Below, one piece after another: positions 26,218-39,124 of a stretch of DNA of 64,000 nucleotides; within the stretch, counting starts at the first letter, position 1; the number at the start of each line of letters is the position of its first letter. The position numbers were made by a program, and so were the translations under genes. The notes beneath the pieces were generated by a model that had not been told where the DNA came from, did not search any database, and saw nothing but the letters and a program-made list of their open reading frames with translations. The stretch comes from Hydractinia symbiolongicarpus (lineage: Eukaryota > Cnidaria > Hydrozoa > Anthoathecata > Hydractiniidae). The stretch lies in contig NC_079883.1 of NCBI RefSeq assembly GCF_029227915.1, positions 5,580,001 to 5,644,000 on the forward strand, given 5' to 3'.

Positions 26218-29200
26218 TTATCTTAATACAACGTCCATGTGTTCAGTCAAAACGGCGACTTTTGAAATATCAAGACCTTTTACACGAGCCTCACATAATT
26301 GACATTGCCAACTTCCTATAAATGCAACCGAAAGATGTAAACACAAAAACACGATGGAACTGAGAGCAGGTGTTCAGCACTGCTTAGTAAAGTTTTTACA
26401 GCCACCCAAGAATACAAAATAGCAGCAGCCCTTACCTGCGGGAGCTTCTGTGAGTGGTGGACGCAAACAGTACATGTGGTAGCCTCGATCACACGCATCA
26501 CAAAACAGCAGTTGCTCCTATGTGCAAAGAGTTTTTTAGAGTCAAGTCATGGAGCCCCTGAGGCCTACGAACAACAAACTACAAAGACGGTCTCAGAAAT
26601 AAAAAAGGGGTCACGACCTTTGTTTTTTCCAACACAAAACACAAATGAACACATAAGTATCATATTTAGAGAAAATTTGGATCGTGTGATTTTTCTCAGA
26701 TACGAAGCCACGAAACTTGTTTTACATTTTGGGAAAACAACACTTTTCAGTAATTTTTTTTCTACATAAAATGCGTGCACAAACCACATCACAAACCAAA
26801 GAGGTTTAAACCTTCTTGTATAAACACAGCAATTAGGCATGTTGTCGGACAGAAGTGACCAAAAAACGTCCTTCAAAATTTCTCATTCAAACATAAATTT
26901 GTAAATGAGACTCTTTAGAAATTAATTGGCGTACAATTCTAAGTAACTTTTTTTCTACCTTTTTTGGGTGGATAGTTGTATTATAGTTGAAAAACAAATT
27001 TACTCCCTGGTCTCGACATTGTTTGTTCTTCATTTTAAGACTCAAAATATAACATTATCGTCGTTAATTTTTTGGAGACAGGAAAATTTAGAAGTAGACG
27101 GAGATGAAGAATAGTTGTATCAGATGGTGTGAATTCCTATACAAGGTTTTAATATCTGGCAAAATTAGAGCAGGAAAAAACAACAAAAAAAAATCAATAA
27201 ACAACAAAGCATACATCATTATCAGAAGTTCCGCATAAGCAACAACATTTGCACTCAATACATTGCCATTTGTATCTCTTCACTTGTTCAGTGAGATTCG
27301 CATCAAACTGCAAGCAGGAAGGATGTCCTGTAAACAAAAGAAATAAAATCAACGCCCTATGATATGCCCATGATTTAAAACTTATCTTGTTATGTTAGCC
27401 TAGGAAAATATTTGACTCCCCACATATTTCTCCACCTTGAATTTCCCTACGCATTTCCCTTGTTTATCTAAGCTTAGCTAAGATAAACAAATTTAAATAA
27501 ATCCTAAGTTTTTTATATTTTCCCGGAGACAAAATTCTCTTCGGAATACTTTGGGTTACCGGATAAAAAGGGCTTAGCTGTCAAAGTTATTTGTTACCTT
27601 AAAAACAAGTCTTGCCAAATTCCTAAAAAAGTCGTACTGATGTCCTTATTTTGTCAAATATTATAAACAATGAATGAAAGTCATTTTCAAAAAATAGTGC
27701 ATTTTAATTCTATTTAACATTTTTTTGTTAACGAGATAGATATTTCCTTGAAGCGCCCAAATTTCTTTTATCGGTCCAAACTTTATAAGTCCAAACTTTG
27801 TCGACCAAGACGTTATGAGAATTAGGGCTGACGAAAATACAGGCGGGAAAAAATTTATCAGGATACTGCGATGACAATTGACCCTTATTCCACTTTAAGA
27901 GAGTTAGTCTTCGCAAAAGATAGTTTTTTAGACATTGTAATCAAAAATAAATAGGGGACTAACAATATTGAAATGTCTGCAAACTTTGCACTGACTTCCA
28001 TTTTTCGATGTCATCAACTACGAGACTAAGACCAAAATTGGGACATTTTGACCGGTATCTTCTTTACGACAAATAGGTAAGCAGAAACTATATCAAATTT
28101 TATCTTAAAAAATCTAGAATTTTACCCATCCTGACAGTCAAAGTTGACCCCCTCCCTTCCAGCTTCTTGACTAAGCAAGATGAAAGTTAATTAGATAGAG
28201 ATCAAGTGTGATGAACAGGTTTTTACCGGAACGCCCACAGTCTGAGCAAGAGATCAACTCTTCAGAGGAACCACTTTTCTTGTTAACCTCAGCACTTCCC
28301 AGACAAAAATCACAATATGAACTGGGTGGTGTTCCTTTTTTTCTCTTTGCACCTGCAACGTGATCAGCGGGCGGCATATCACCTGACTGATGAAGCACTG
28401 GTACTTCAGTGGGTTGTGGTGGCGGTGCCACCTCTTCCAAGTCATGGTTGTGATGTTCGTAGTGATACCGAAGGCCTTGTTGGTTTTTGTAACGCTTGCC
28501 ACAAACTGTGAGGAACAAAATATATCATCTTTAAATGCAAATCGATGGTGTCAGGGATTACAAAGAAGTAGAAAAAGCAACGGGAAGAAAAGATATAACT
28601 TGAGGCCACTTATCACCAGTCGCAAAAGTTTTGATCCAAAAAATCTATCGCCTGTCATACATGCATCGTATTTGTCATGAAAGGACTAGTTGCATGTTAT
28701 AAAAAGAGTGGTGTAACCTAAGCATTAGGGCAGTGTAACCTAAGTCTTAGAACAAACATACGTACTTTGACAATCATAAGGTTTCTTTCTATCTTCTGCG
28801 GGCATCATATTCAACTCTTCTTTCGTGATTGTTCGTATTTTATCTGCAAGCTTCAACGCTAGAGCATTCTTTTTCCCCTTTCATAAAGATAAATAATTTT
28901 TAATGTAAAGGTTGGAGAGATATGGCTTTTAATGACAATTTAGCATCACAGCTTAACCAGAAAAATGAAATAGAAACAAAATCTGAATACAGTTGCACAA
29001 AAATTTAAAATTGGCATTTCAAAAACTCAAAACAAAAATAACCAGCACATCCTTTTACCTTCATTTTCGCACTTTTTCTTTTTTTCCGTCGACTTCCAAA
29101 TTCTTCATCGCTATCAAATTCTGAATCGAAGGGTTCTTCCTCATAATAATCCTCATAGACGCTTGTTGTGTTTTGACTCGATGTGTCAAAACTAACACTT

Positions 29201-29869
29201 TGTTCTTCAATAATCACACTGCTTGTCGGCTTCTCCTCTTCTACAAACAAGCAAGACCATACAGTTATTGCCAAAAAACAACACTGGAACATAGAATCAC
29301 GATAGGTGATATGTCAGCGGTATGTGTACACGTATATTTTCACTCCCTTAAATACACATGGAAAATGGTATCCATATTGAGCAAAATGTTGGTGAAAAAA
29401 CAAAATTTAAATGATATCAAGTTATCACACGAAATTTATTAATATTAGGCGTACTCAACATTTCACAGGATTTGTTACATAGCATCAAGGGGCGAGGAAA
29501 CTTGGTCAGTAAAATTCACAACTTTGAAAATTTGAGTGTTTACATCACAAAACTTTAATTAATTTTCCGCCTACCAGGAGTATCATCCTCAGTTTTTGGC
29601 TTGTCAGCATTTTTAGACGAGCCAACAAAATCAGGTCTTTTTCGCACCCTCCATCGTCTTGACGGGTAGCTGTATACTTGACCATCTCGTAGCGGGGCAC
29701 AGCGCTGCACCCGACTAACCCACAAATGACAATCTTGTTGAGCAAGTCCTGTCTGGTTGTCAATATATGGCATGCGTAGTCTTCGATCAAGTAGTAACTT
29801 TGAGTTGTAAGTATGAACTTGCTCCATTGCTTCTCGGTATAAATGTTTCGGAGGTACAGTAGTCGCCAT
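26218..29869 (-). CDS. DPF/Requiem-family (D4) double-PHD zinc finger protein, seven exons
   Basis: Exons in order: 29869-29575, 29240-29059, 28877-28766, 28505-28227, 27327-27215, 26517-26436, 26315-26218. All donors are GT, all acceptors AG, and the phases agree, giving 386 residues, close to vertebrate DPF2. Exon 1 carries the Requiem N-terminal domain ([15 protein letters not shown], then YSYPSRRWR). Exon 2 is acidic with a basic patch. Exons 3-4 form the C2H2 finger ([15 protein letters not shown] with Y-H-Y-E-H). Exons 4-7 form the tandem PHD fingers: YCDFCLG...[12 protein letters not shown], then C-E-C-K-C-C-C-L-C, then [16 protein letters not shown], ending GSWQCQLC. In the family this pair reads acetylated/methylated histone H3 as part of the BAF chromatin-remodelling complex in the nucleus. 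The gene appears intact. Whether it is closer to DPF1, 2 or 3 cannot be said, since the split came within vertebrates. Confidence 0.93.
27460..27490. repeat. Imperfect 15-bp hairpin in a DPF intron
   Basis: TTGTTTATCTAAGCT, one spacer base, then its reverse complement with one mismatch, inside the intron between the exons at 28227 and 27327. Confidence 0.6.
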
Positions 29870-31297
29870 TTTAAAATTTAGTACTTAGAACTAAAAATAT
29901 AGTTTTGCGCATAAAACATGTCAAAAAATAGTTAACAAAATATGTAACAATAGTTGTCAATGACATGCTTAAAGAACCAAATATCTCTAAAAAAAAATGG
30001 ACCATTTAAAAGCAAAGTGCCACATTGATATGTTAAAATATGACTCAAAATAAAAATATCTGAAAAGAACTTGTTACGTAAAGTAATCAATAAGAAAATC
30101 AGTCACATTAAACATGTACCATTGGTTCAGCTATGATAACACTACATTCTTTCGTGGTAGAAAATAAATATATTCAATATATTTAATATATGTTCTTAAA
30201 TATATACTTATACCTTTTTTAAAATAATTGGTTCATCCTATTGGCTTTTAAAAAGGATTGCATATAACACATATTCAGAATCACAGCCTGACCAAGAACT
30301 ACAGATACACAGGAAGAAATTCAACACTACTGGACCTTTTCTTTCTTAAACAAATTTTAAATGCGTCTGGTAAGTACATTAAGGAAAGAAATTTTGGAGA
30401 AAAAGTTCCCACTAAAGTTGTACTTACTTCCTCTGCTGCCAATTAAGTTTTATTCAAAATTAATTTCTTTTCTTCCTTAATTTAATTTCACAAATTTAAC
30501 TTTTCATGTATTATACAAAACCCCGCCAATTGGACCAAATATTTGAAAAATACAAAAGCAGATCAAACACCAAAAAAATTGGGTTTACACTTGTCGTTTT
30601 AAAAAATATAAGGTATACGTTGAAACCACCTCAAATCAGGCTCACGTCATAAAAATAAGAAAAAATAAAAGTAGAAAATATTTCTAAATCACAAAATAGT
30701 ATAAAATGATCCTCTGAATTAACAAATAAATAAAGATATTTCTAATTAAATATACAATTTATTACAATTATCAAACAAAAATAATGTAAAACTATTTACA
30801 CTCTACCCAAGGAAAGCGTGGAAAAAATTGTCACCAAAAGTATCTATTTGATTTGATATTGTACGTACCATAAATACTGCATTTTTAGGACTTTGCATTG
30901 CTTTAGTACTTAATCAATGAGAAATCTTATATATAAAATTATTTTGCAGGCATGCTGAATGATTTTTTTCCAAAAATTCAGAACAATTCAAGAATATTTC
31001 CAAAACATTTTTACATTCTCAAAGAACGTGGATCAAACAAGAAGACCGACCGATATCAAATTTTATTTTTAACATCGTTTTTTAGGTGTTTATCAGCCAG
31101 CCTAAGAAGTTGATTGTTAAAAATTCTGAATTCAAGCACCATTTCAAAACCTTAAAAACCTTGCCTTAAAAATTGCCTTTCCAATCCAAAAAAAAAATCC
31201 TGAACAGGTAAAAGAATTCCAGAAACTTTGGCCACCTTGCTTTGTCATTTTCTTCGTAGTTTGTTAAGTCAAGCATTTATGGTACGTAATATCTTGT
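29870..31297. other. Intergenic stretch between DPF and Salvador-like genes
   Basis: The promoter of the DPF gene must lie at its left edge, because the start codon is at 29869. The rest is very AT-rich with no supported exon. Confidence 0.4.
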
Positions 31298-33825
31298 TTA
31301 AACTTCTGTTTTCTTTAGCACACCTGTTGGTTTTATACCCAACACCATTTTACGGTTTTCTAATTCCTTCTGCAGAGCTAATCGATATTCTTCAAACCAA
31401 AGCACAACTTGTTTCACCTCTTTCTTGTATAATCTTTTCAACATAGTTTGCCAACAGTCCAACTCCGGGTATCTGAACATTCCCCACTAGAAAATCAAAT
31501 TTGCAACTCTAGATAACCTACATTCACAAATGTTATCTTTAGAACGTTTTAACTGTTCAACATTGTGTGAACAATATGGAACATGCATTAATTTCAGTGA
31601 TAATGTACCTTAGGACTGTAGAAAAGGCTTACATAAATGACAAAAAAATTCATGTAATACTATTTTATAATCCCCATGCCAGGGTTAAAAGGGCTAATTA
31701 CGAACTATATGGATTTTGTCCATAATAAAGATATAAGATGGTTAAATAGATCATTTTAAAGAGACTGTCCAGCTTTGGATCAATGTTTAGATTATGTCAA
31801 AAAAACAAACAAGCAAGACAAGTAAATTACATGCTAGGGTTTAACTCTGGAAAATGATCAAAACATTTATTACTCAATTCTTTTTTTTGTTAATAACAAT
31901 GGACTTCAAACTTTACAACATACAAAATATTAAAAAGGTGTACTTGTAAATATTAAAAAGGTGTACTCAGTAATATAAAAAAGGAGCTTACAAAATGTCC
32001 AGTTTCATATAACTATAGTTTAAAGACCAAATTTTTACCTTAAGAAATTTGTCCAGGTCAGGAGATGCTTTTGCATACACTTGTAACCACTCAGGGATTT
32101 CTAAAAAAAGGTCGGTAAACATTTCCTGTAGTAAATTACCACTAATATCAAAATCACTAAACATGTAAAGTGAACTATAAAAGTAACGCAATCTTATTAA
32201 TGTAACTTTAAAATCGAAGATTCCAACCTGCATTCATGTATGGGCTTGGTGGTATGTAAGACGGTGATCCTTGTGTGTAGAGAGATACCGACTCACTTGC
32301 TGAGCTGTGCATATCATATGGTTCAAGGTTGTCAAGGCTATAACATTAGTGGAAAAAGAGCTAGTTGTTTTTATTTTTAATTTTAAACAAAACTCATTAT
32401 TCTGTAAATGCTCATAGCAAGTGCTTAACGGAGGGGATGGATTTTTTTTATGAAGAGTGCTAATTCGAGTAAAGGAGCACTGCATCAGGCATTTGTAGTT
32501 ACCGCAACAAACCAACAAACAAACCAACAAAGAGGGTAGATATTTTTTAAATTGTCTCTGAAATTTATTTTCAACATCTCTAAGTACATAATGATGAAAT
32601 AGATGTGGTACTTGTTTTGAACTTCGTATTGGGAGAGTCAGAAGTGAATAAAAAATAGTACAGCTACCTTGTCTTCCTGTAATGAGCAATCAATGCTTCC
32701 ATTTCACTTAGTTCCATGTACACTGAAACAAAGAGTGCAACATTTTGACAAAAAATACAAGTCGTTATTCTTCTAAAATTTTTTTAGAACGTTAACACTG
32801 CTAAAAAAGCAACACAGCACTGCAGTACGAAATCAGAACACGGGGACATCAATTTTTTAAGGATATTATAATTATTTATTACTATAACGAGTGCTTATAA
32901 CAAAAACTACATTTACCTTTTGGATGCATTTGAGACAAATCTGACATATTATCTTGAAACTCTGCTTGAACAGAAAGGTTTGGTACAGATGCGCTTGTTG
33001 GTAACCTTTCGGTATCAATCTCGTAATCTTTGGCAGGGTAAATTTCACTTACTGTGTCTTTTTTAAACTCTTTTTGTACTTTATTGCCTTGTAAGTTATT
33101 CATACTTTCAAAATAATACTGTTTACGTTGTTTATATAAGTCTCCAGCATTTAAAGCAGGTGGTCTGGTAACAATATCATGCGTTCTGCTAACAAGTTTA
33201 TCATTAGATATACTCTTTTTATCTAAATACGAGCCATTTTGTGGTTTATGACCTGGACTTGCCTGCCAGAAATTGTTCATGCTAGCATTGTCATTGATAT
33301 TTTTATCTTTGAGTAGTTGTCTAAGTAATGGAGTATCAGCACTATTTTGCAACTGATTAGCTGTGGAATTTGCTGACTTCTTTCCTGGATAGGGTGGTGG
33401 TTTTCTATAATTATTTAACACAAAATCAAGTCTTCCTTTGTATAATTCTTCAAACGGTTCCTGCTCCATTGTGTTTAACTGTGAGTCATCAAGTTGGCCA
33501 AGCATGACTGGATTAATGCTTTCTTGCTCAGCTACTAAGTCTTCATAGTACGCAATGTCTGTTACATCTTCTTCATCAATGTCAATATTTTCATAATCAT
33601 GCTTATTTCCACTCTGATTCTTTTTTCTGCGCAGAAGCAAAAACGATGGTGGAAACTTTTTGCGAATTGTTTTAGCTGAATTAGAACCTGATGACCTTCC
33701 AGACTGTTTGCTTGATATGTAAGATTCTGATATTTCGTTCGCAGGAATTACATCACTTATGTATCTAGCATTTCGACTTTGATAAGATTGGCTTTGTGGA
33801 TATGCATATATAGGTGCACCGAAAT
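31298..33825 (-). CDS. Salvador (SAV1)-like Hippo-pathway scaffold with C-terminal SARAH domain, N-terminus unresolved
   Basis: Five exons chain with matching phases and good splice sites: 33825-32917, 32722-32668, 32337-32228, 32100-32039 and 31486-31298, about 440 residues. The last two encode EIPEWLQVYAKASPDLDKFL and then WGMF...LDCWQTMLKRLYKKEV...LWFEEYRLALQKELENRK. These match the C-terminal linker and SARAH coiled coil of Salvador, which pairs with the Hippo/MST kinase. The large exon is polar and disordered-looking, with a PPPYP motif (PPxY class, a WW-domain ligand). No WW-domain signature is visible in the exons or in the introns between them, although Salvador proteins usually have two just before this linker. 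The first listed exon starts in phase 1 and has no suitable upstream ATG. A well-formed 74-bp exon at 33946-33873 (CAG acceptor, GTGAGT donor) does not join it in frame, so it may be untranslated or belong to another transcript. Confidence 0.82.
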
Positions 33826-33872
33826 CTGAAAAATATGTAAGGTGCAATTTTTTTAAACAGAGCTGCACTCAC

Positions 33873-33946
33873 CTGGTATCGTAATTTAAGTCGATAAGCA
33901 TTTAAAGAGTCTTTTTGGTTTAAGATGTGTAAGAGAAATTCTGGAA
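33873..33946 (-). other. Candidate 74-bp exon upstream of the Salvador-like exons
   Basis: Bounded by a CAACAG acceptor and a CCAG-GTGAGT donor on the minus strand. It has one open frame (PEFLLHILNQKDSLNAYRLK) that ends in phase 0, whereas the next exon needs phase 1. It may be a 5' untranslated exon, an alternative exon, or chance. Confidence 0.35.
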
Positions 33947-34162
33947 CTGTTGAGCAAAAATCAAAAAATACCATATTAATACAATATAAACTGTTTTGTC
34001 TATTTATACCAAGAAATATTACTCAAGGTCAAAAGTATAGACCAATCGTGCGAGGTCGATACTCTGACCAAGGGTAACAGTTTATAATGTATAATGCATT
34101 TACAAAAAGAAAAGAAAACATTTGAATATTTATATATAGAATTTTTTTAAACGTTTTTTGAA

Positions 34163-34405
34163 TCAAGGTTTATTCTTCATCAAAAGAAGAGTCTTATCAC
34201 ACAAATTCGACACAGTTTCGATTGTTGCAATGAATGTTGATATTAATAATGCAGTGTATTTAAAATGATCAACATTCATAGCTGTTTTTCTGGCGGAGTG
34301 ATGCAAGGTTTTTGATTTACTGTAAGTTGATTTTTGAGTCTGTATGCATCTAGCTATGTTACCAATTCTCTGGTGAAGTTGTTTGTTTACATTTTTAGCA
34401 ACCAT
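34163..34405 (-). CDS. Small uncharacterised 80-residue protein, possibly BORCS7-like
   Basis: A single-exon frame with an ATG start. It has a basic N-terminal half (MVAKNVNKQLHQRIGNIARC) and an amphipathic helical C-terminal half (LHHSARKTAMNVDHFKYTAL). The spacing H-S-x-R-K ... H-x-x-Y recalls BORCS7, a small helical subunit of the lysosome-positioning BORC complex, but this is a weak resemblance from memory. It lies head-to-tail upstream of the Salvador-like gene. It could also be a first exon of a longer transcript, or a chance ORF. AT content is as in the flanks. Confidence 0.3.
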   Translation of the reverse strand: MVAKNVNKQLHQRIGNIARCIQTQKSTYSKSKTLHHSARKTAMNVDHFKYTALLISTFIATIETVSNLCDKTLLLMKNKP

Positions 34406-35251
34406 TTTGGTTTGCTATGGGTTTTAAAGTTATACCATGCTGTAGTAAAGACTTTTTAGCCAATCAGTGCAGCTGATTTCCTGTATAAACTGGTTGAAAA
34501 TAGCTATCAGTTAATAATAGGTTACCTTTAAAAACTTAGAAAGATATTTCATATTTTGACAAGAAGCAGAGAACGTTATCAAAACTTTACTTACCATACA
34601 GTCAAAAACATTTACGTTATTTTACTAAAAGAACGTTTTCAGAATTACCATTGAAAAATATTTTGCTAAACTTTGTAGCGTTTGCAAAACAAGCACAAGA
34701 AGCATACACGCTAAATACTGCTAAAGTAATCAAGAATTGTTCTTTTTATATATACATTGTTCTTAAATAAATTAGTTTTGTTATACAAAATTTTAAACCT
34801 TCAGGTTGTTTTAAAATTATACGAATTTTACAGGGAGATTGGAGCCATATGATTTTATGACGTATCAATCAATCAATCAACTCTTTTACAGTTAGTTACA
34901 GAATGTTTAGTCTTAGGACACTGATATCCATTAATTTCAGCCTGACTTTTGTCTACAAATTCATTTTTTCTTGTGATGCATTGCATGCATGCTATTTACA
35001 AGCTCATGAACTTGTATTAAAAAGCAAATGTCCTACAAGAATGGAAATTTTTTCCTCTCTGAGCACCGACACGGGAATAGTTGTGTGTTGGAATCTCATC
35101 TTAATAATTTTTTTTTTCTTTTTACTATCTCGCCTGCAAGGATGTGTTTCCAACTCGTAACTAACTAACCAAATGGTCCATTGCAACGTCACAGATTTAA
35201 ACTTTGTACCTAAACTCTCTAAGTACTTAGAAGTCATCAAATGACGTTACA

Positions 35252-35555
35252 GGCCAAAATTGGTTTTTTTTTTTGACAAAATTTGGCACAGTTAACAAAA
35301 AAATTATGCTGAACATAATAGTGACATCATAATTTTGATTTTTGTCACCTAAATGTCATTTTAGGCCAAAATTGGTCCGAAAATAAAAACTACTTTATTT
35401 TCGACAAAATTTAGCACAGTTAACAAAAAAAGTATGCTGAACATGATGGTGACATCAAAATTTTGATTTTTTGTCACCTAAATGGTTTTTTAGGCCAAAA
35501 TTGGTCCAAAAATTAAAATTACTTTATTTTCGACAAAATTTAGCAAAGTTAACAA
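35252..35555. repeat. Tandem repeat, about 112-129-bp unit, roughly 2.6 copies
   Basis: The anchor GGCCAAAATTGGT recurs at 35252, 35364 and 35493. Each is followed by the block with ACAAAATTT, GCA, AGTTAACAAAAA and, in the first two copies, GTGACATCA and TTTTGTCACCTAAATG. Copies differ by substitutions and small indels. Confidence 0.85.
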
Positions 35556-35773
35556 AAATGTCTTTTTGTCAACTAAATTTAAGACCATAAACGTTTCAAT
35601 CATGTGACTTTCAACCATGAATGATAGATAGGTTGTATTTTTTCTTAGCAGAAATTGTAGAATTGGGTCGCATTTACGATGTTTCATAATTGTGCATTTT
35701 TAATAGCAAGATAGTTTAAGCGGTGCCTGCATCTTGTGTATTTTTTAAAAAGATAAGTGTTGAAAAGCTTTAT

Positions 35774-35865
35774 TTAACTAACTGGTAAAGTAAAGGTGTT
35801 TCCACCAAAGTTTTCCAAAGTGAATGTAGGCAGAGTTAAGGTCTCCCCAAATCCTGGAAAGTTGT
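35774..35865 (-). other. Candidate terminal exon of an unknown gene
   Basis: After a TTTTTTGCAG acceptor the frame reads DNFPGFGETLTLPTFTLENF and ends soon after at a stop. It looks more like coding sequence than its surroundings, but I found no partner exon; upstream exons would lie above 35,900, near or within the repeated region. Confidence 0.25.
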
Positions 35866-36225
35866 CTGCAAAAAATAAAATTTCCACAAAAATATGTAAG
35901 AGAAAAACGAAGACGCTCCACCCTATATAAATAATGACGAGAACGAAATTCTTTTCACTACGCTCATGACACACCAACATAGTGAAATATGTTTCAGAAA
36001 CACTCCATAAAAACGTAAAATTTCCGATTCCCTGCTTGTTACTTGTCTACGTGCCATAAGTTTACAGGATTCTTTTTATCCAAGTTTTCTGTTTGTGACA
36101 GTTCTGGTAATATGGGTTTTTTTAATTAAAGCTATTTCCTTTTTCGAACAATTAAGATTGTATATTATTTTGCTTTATTATGCTTTTTCTCACTAAGTGA
36201 CTTTCCTATACCCCGTTTTTTGGGG

Positions 36226-36261
<36 letters not shown>

Positions 36262-36478
36262 GGAGGTTACTGAATTACTGAATTTCGAAAATTTTAGGTG
36301 GAGCTTGTGGTCTTTCTTCTTCCTGTCAGTCAGTTTACTCCAGTCTGAACTAACGAAAATTGAAATTTCGAGGAATTTTCCGCTCAAGAAAATCTCACAA
36401 ATCAATTTTGAAAAATAAATGCGTAGTGCGTAACAAATATTATTGCCTATCTGAATAGCAAATTATGTCGTGTCTAAC

Positions 36479-38413
36479 TTCAGTCTTGGTCATGAATGGC
36501 GTGCAATCGCACGCACACGCCTCCGCACACGCCATGTAAAATTCGGGCATGCTCAGCTCTTTATCACATGCCTCGTTCTACTTCGTACACACGCCAAGCA
36601 GATTTGAGCTATTTTAGAGTAATCCCTTACCCAAACTTTACCCAATACATAATTGTTCTTCCTTGTTAAAATGTATCTCTAAAATGTATTTCTATTAAAT
36701 ACCCACCTTCATTAAAATTGCTGACGTGAGATACATTTCAAATGTTTTGCGTCGGCATTGCGTCGACAATATTTTTTTTGTTTTTCAGCTGGCAAAAAGA
36801 GGAAACTCAATTGAGAGTCTTCGCAGAACATTTCTTCTCACAAAACCGAGGGCAGGGCTTACTTATTGCCTGCTGTGTCGTGTGGAAGAGAGAACTTCTG
36901 GACTTCTTTTTAATACGATATACATTCTTGTCGATCATTATTACGAAATGAAAGGCACCGCAATTTTTCTGCTGCTTGAATAATTTTAGTTAGTGACATG
37001 TTTATTTTATGTTTACTTTTTTTTTTTTTTCATGAGTTGAATTAATAAATTTATTTGATCCATCAGTTTCGAATGAAATAAACCACCCGTCGATCAAAGA
37101 TCAAATAACCTTTTTGTGTGACGTGAAAAAAATAGGTGAGAAAAATGCAGCATAACATGTTTACTTCAATCAAGCAAAAGACGTTCTAATTGAACGTTCA
37201 ATCGAACGAACAACGTTCTAAGTATCCACGGGGGAGCGTTCATCTTTATTTAAAAATCACAGTAAAATTAGCCACAGTGCTTTGTCTTTCCAGCTCAAAT
37301 TCATCAGTGGAGCGTGTGTTTAGTACACTAACGATTTTATTGTCGGATCGTCGACTCCGAATGAAACACAACACGATGGGGGAGTCATTGTTAATTGCTG
37401 CGAATAACTCCCTGTGGAGTGATGGAGAGAAAGAAGAAATTTTGAACAGCGCAGTCGATTCATACATGCAGAAGAGGAGGTTTGTCAGCATGGAGACACC
37501 TGTTCTAGTAACAGGTATGGATCACGATACACGCAACAGCGACAACGAAGAGAGTAACGAGAGTAGTGATAGTTATGAAACAGACAGTGATGTATAAATA
37601 ATCTTTAAGTTCGTTAAAAATATATACCAAAACTTTGTATATTTATAGAGACAACAGCACGTGGGTTTCGTTTTTAAAGTTGTTTAAATAACACTTGCAT
37701 CCATTAAATCCATGATAAAATGTCTATTCCGCCTGTAAGTGCATATTTGCAGACTTGCTTCATCCGTGCTCTGTCGGTGTTCACCTCCGCATTAGTTAAG
37801 AACCGCATGGCTGAATTTCTTGGTAAGACCTGGTTACCAACGACGAAGGGGCCAGGCAAAAGAGATTTATGTCTACGTAGTTCTTTTAACTAAGTCAGGA
37901 GTCGGTGAATTAGCTAGAATGGGGAGGTTGGCTATGAATAGACTTGCTTATGGATTAAAAAGGCCAGGATTATTCAATAATTCTTAGATCTAAAAGTAAT
38001 CTGTTAACGGAGGTGCTCGGTTCTTCCCGTACCTCACGTAATTTAGGTACACGATAGGGCGTAGGAACGCGATCGCGTACCTCAAAATGAGAAGCCTGCA
38101 TTTACTACTTGGTTGTTTGGGGTCTGGTTCAAAGTTGGTTATATATTTTTCACATGCTTCATTCAATATGGCAGCTTGTTGTGAACATGGTTTGTAAACA
38201 TTTTGTTGCTAAAATAAATAAGTCAACAAACCAAAAAGAAGCAAATAAAAAGTAAAAAACAATTCTTCAAAAACTCCGCGCTGCCGCTCACCTGAATGTA
38301 ATAATTGCACGCCAAAATCATAAGCTAGGCGTGCGATACTGATCGCACGCCTGTATTAGTGTAGGCGTACGTACAACTGCACGTGGGTGCAAATATTCAT
38401 GACCAAGACTGAA
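36479..38413. mobile_element. Inner element with 19-bp inverted repeats (copy 1; copy 2 at 39248-41182)
   Basis: TTCAGTCTTGGTCATGAAT at 36479-36497 is the exact reverse complement of 38395-38413. Just inside the ends are GCGTGC-rich near-palindromes (GGCGTGCAATCGCACGC on the left, GCGTGCGATACTGATCGCAC on the right). The hAT C-terminal fragment lies within. This is consistent with a small DNA transposon, but no clear target-site duplication is visible. Confidence 0.55.
37190..37597 (+). pseudogene. hAT transposase C-terminal (dimerisation) fragment, copy 1
   Basis: The frame contains SSSNSSVERVFSTLTILLSD followed by RRLRM and ESLLIAANNSLW. This is the hallmark hAT C-terminal dimerisation region (S-x-ER-x-FS...R...E..L). 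It ends in an acidic Ser/Asp/Glu tail before TAA. The catalytic RNase-H core with its DDE residues is not present upstream, so this is a fragment. The frame has no ATG at its start. It reads rightwards and lies within the duplicated unit. Confidence 0.8.
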
Positions 38414-39124
38414 CTTCGTAACAAAAATCACAATTTGATAGACAGCTTTTTGTAAACTTTATTCGCAAGTTTGTTTGCGTATATCATACGTCTTGTTTCT
38501 CATTGAGACTGAAGGAAAGGCCACTCATCTTAAGATAAGGCCACTCAACAAATCAGAGGTTCTGTTCATATACTCTTAAAGGACGTCACATGCTCAGCCC
38601 CTAAAACTAGCGTCGGCATTCGGCACTGCCAAAGTGATTGCCGACGTAAAATGAGAAAATACCGTAGTTGCGTCGGCAAAAAAATTGCCGACGTAATTTT
38701 GTTGTGAAATTTTTAAATACGACAATTCATTTTCAACATCAACGAAGAAAAAAATTAACAAAGAATTAATTTTTATTTTGGCGGACTTTTAAGAACATGT
38801 GATCATGTATATTTCTATCGTACCTGCTCACATATTATCACCTGGTTTCTACTACCATTTTTTTTGAAAAACAAACTTTTCAACTGATCGCATGTTATTC
38901 TTTGTAATATTAAAGCCTTTGTGGTGAATTTTTACATCACAATTTCTCTGGCGTAATATGAAAACTAGCATACATTTTTCTCGAGTTCCTTATCCTAAAA
39001 GAAACCAGGTCTCCACCTGGGAATGCACACGGGAATCCACACAGTATTCAGCGGGTGGTTTATTTCATTCGAAACTAAACGGATGGAATAATTTCCTGAA
39101 TTCACGAAAATAAAATAAAAAAGT

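Larger units (their letters stand above)
34406..36355. other. Intergenic stretch with tandem repeat and possible terminal exon
   Basis: Apart from the repeat and the candidate exon listed separately, it contains a run of T followed by G at about 36,236-36,262. I support no gene here. The poly-T/poly-G run lies just before the tandem duplication and is a place where an assembly could be uncertain. Confidence 0.45.
36356..39124. repeat. 2,769-bp tandem duplication, copy 1
   Basis: Identical to the next copy except for two substitutions that I noticed (36663 T against 39432 G; 38721 G against 41490 A) and no indels. The junctions share only AAA. The unit holds a C-terminal hAT transposase piece, an inner pair of inverted repeats and, near its right end, the left terminus of a hAT element. 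Confidence 0.93.

Noticed and set aside
28317-28680. Plus-strand ORFs over the DPF zinc-finger exon
   Set aside because: Shadows of the well-supported minus-strand exon 28227-28505.
36236-36262. Poly-T followed by poly-G run
   Set aside because: Simple homopolymers; may be a sequencing or assembly weak point, not a biological feature I can support.
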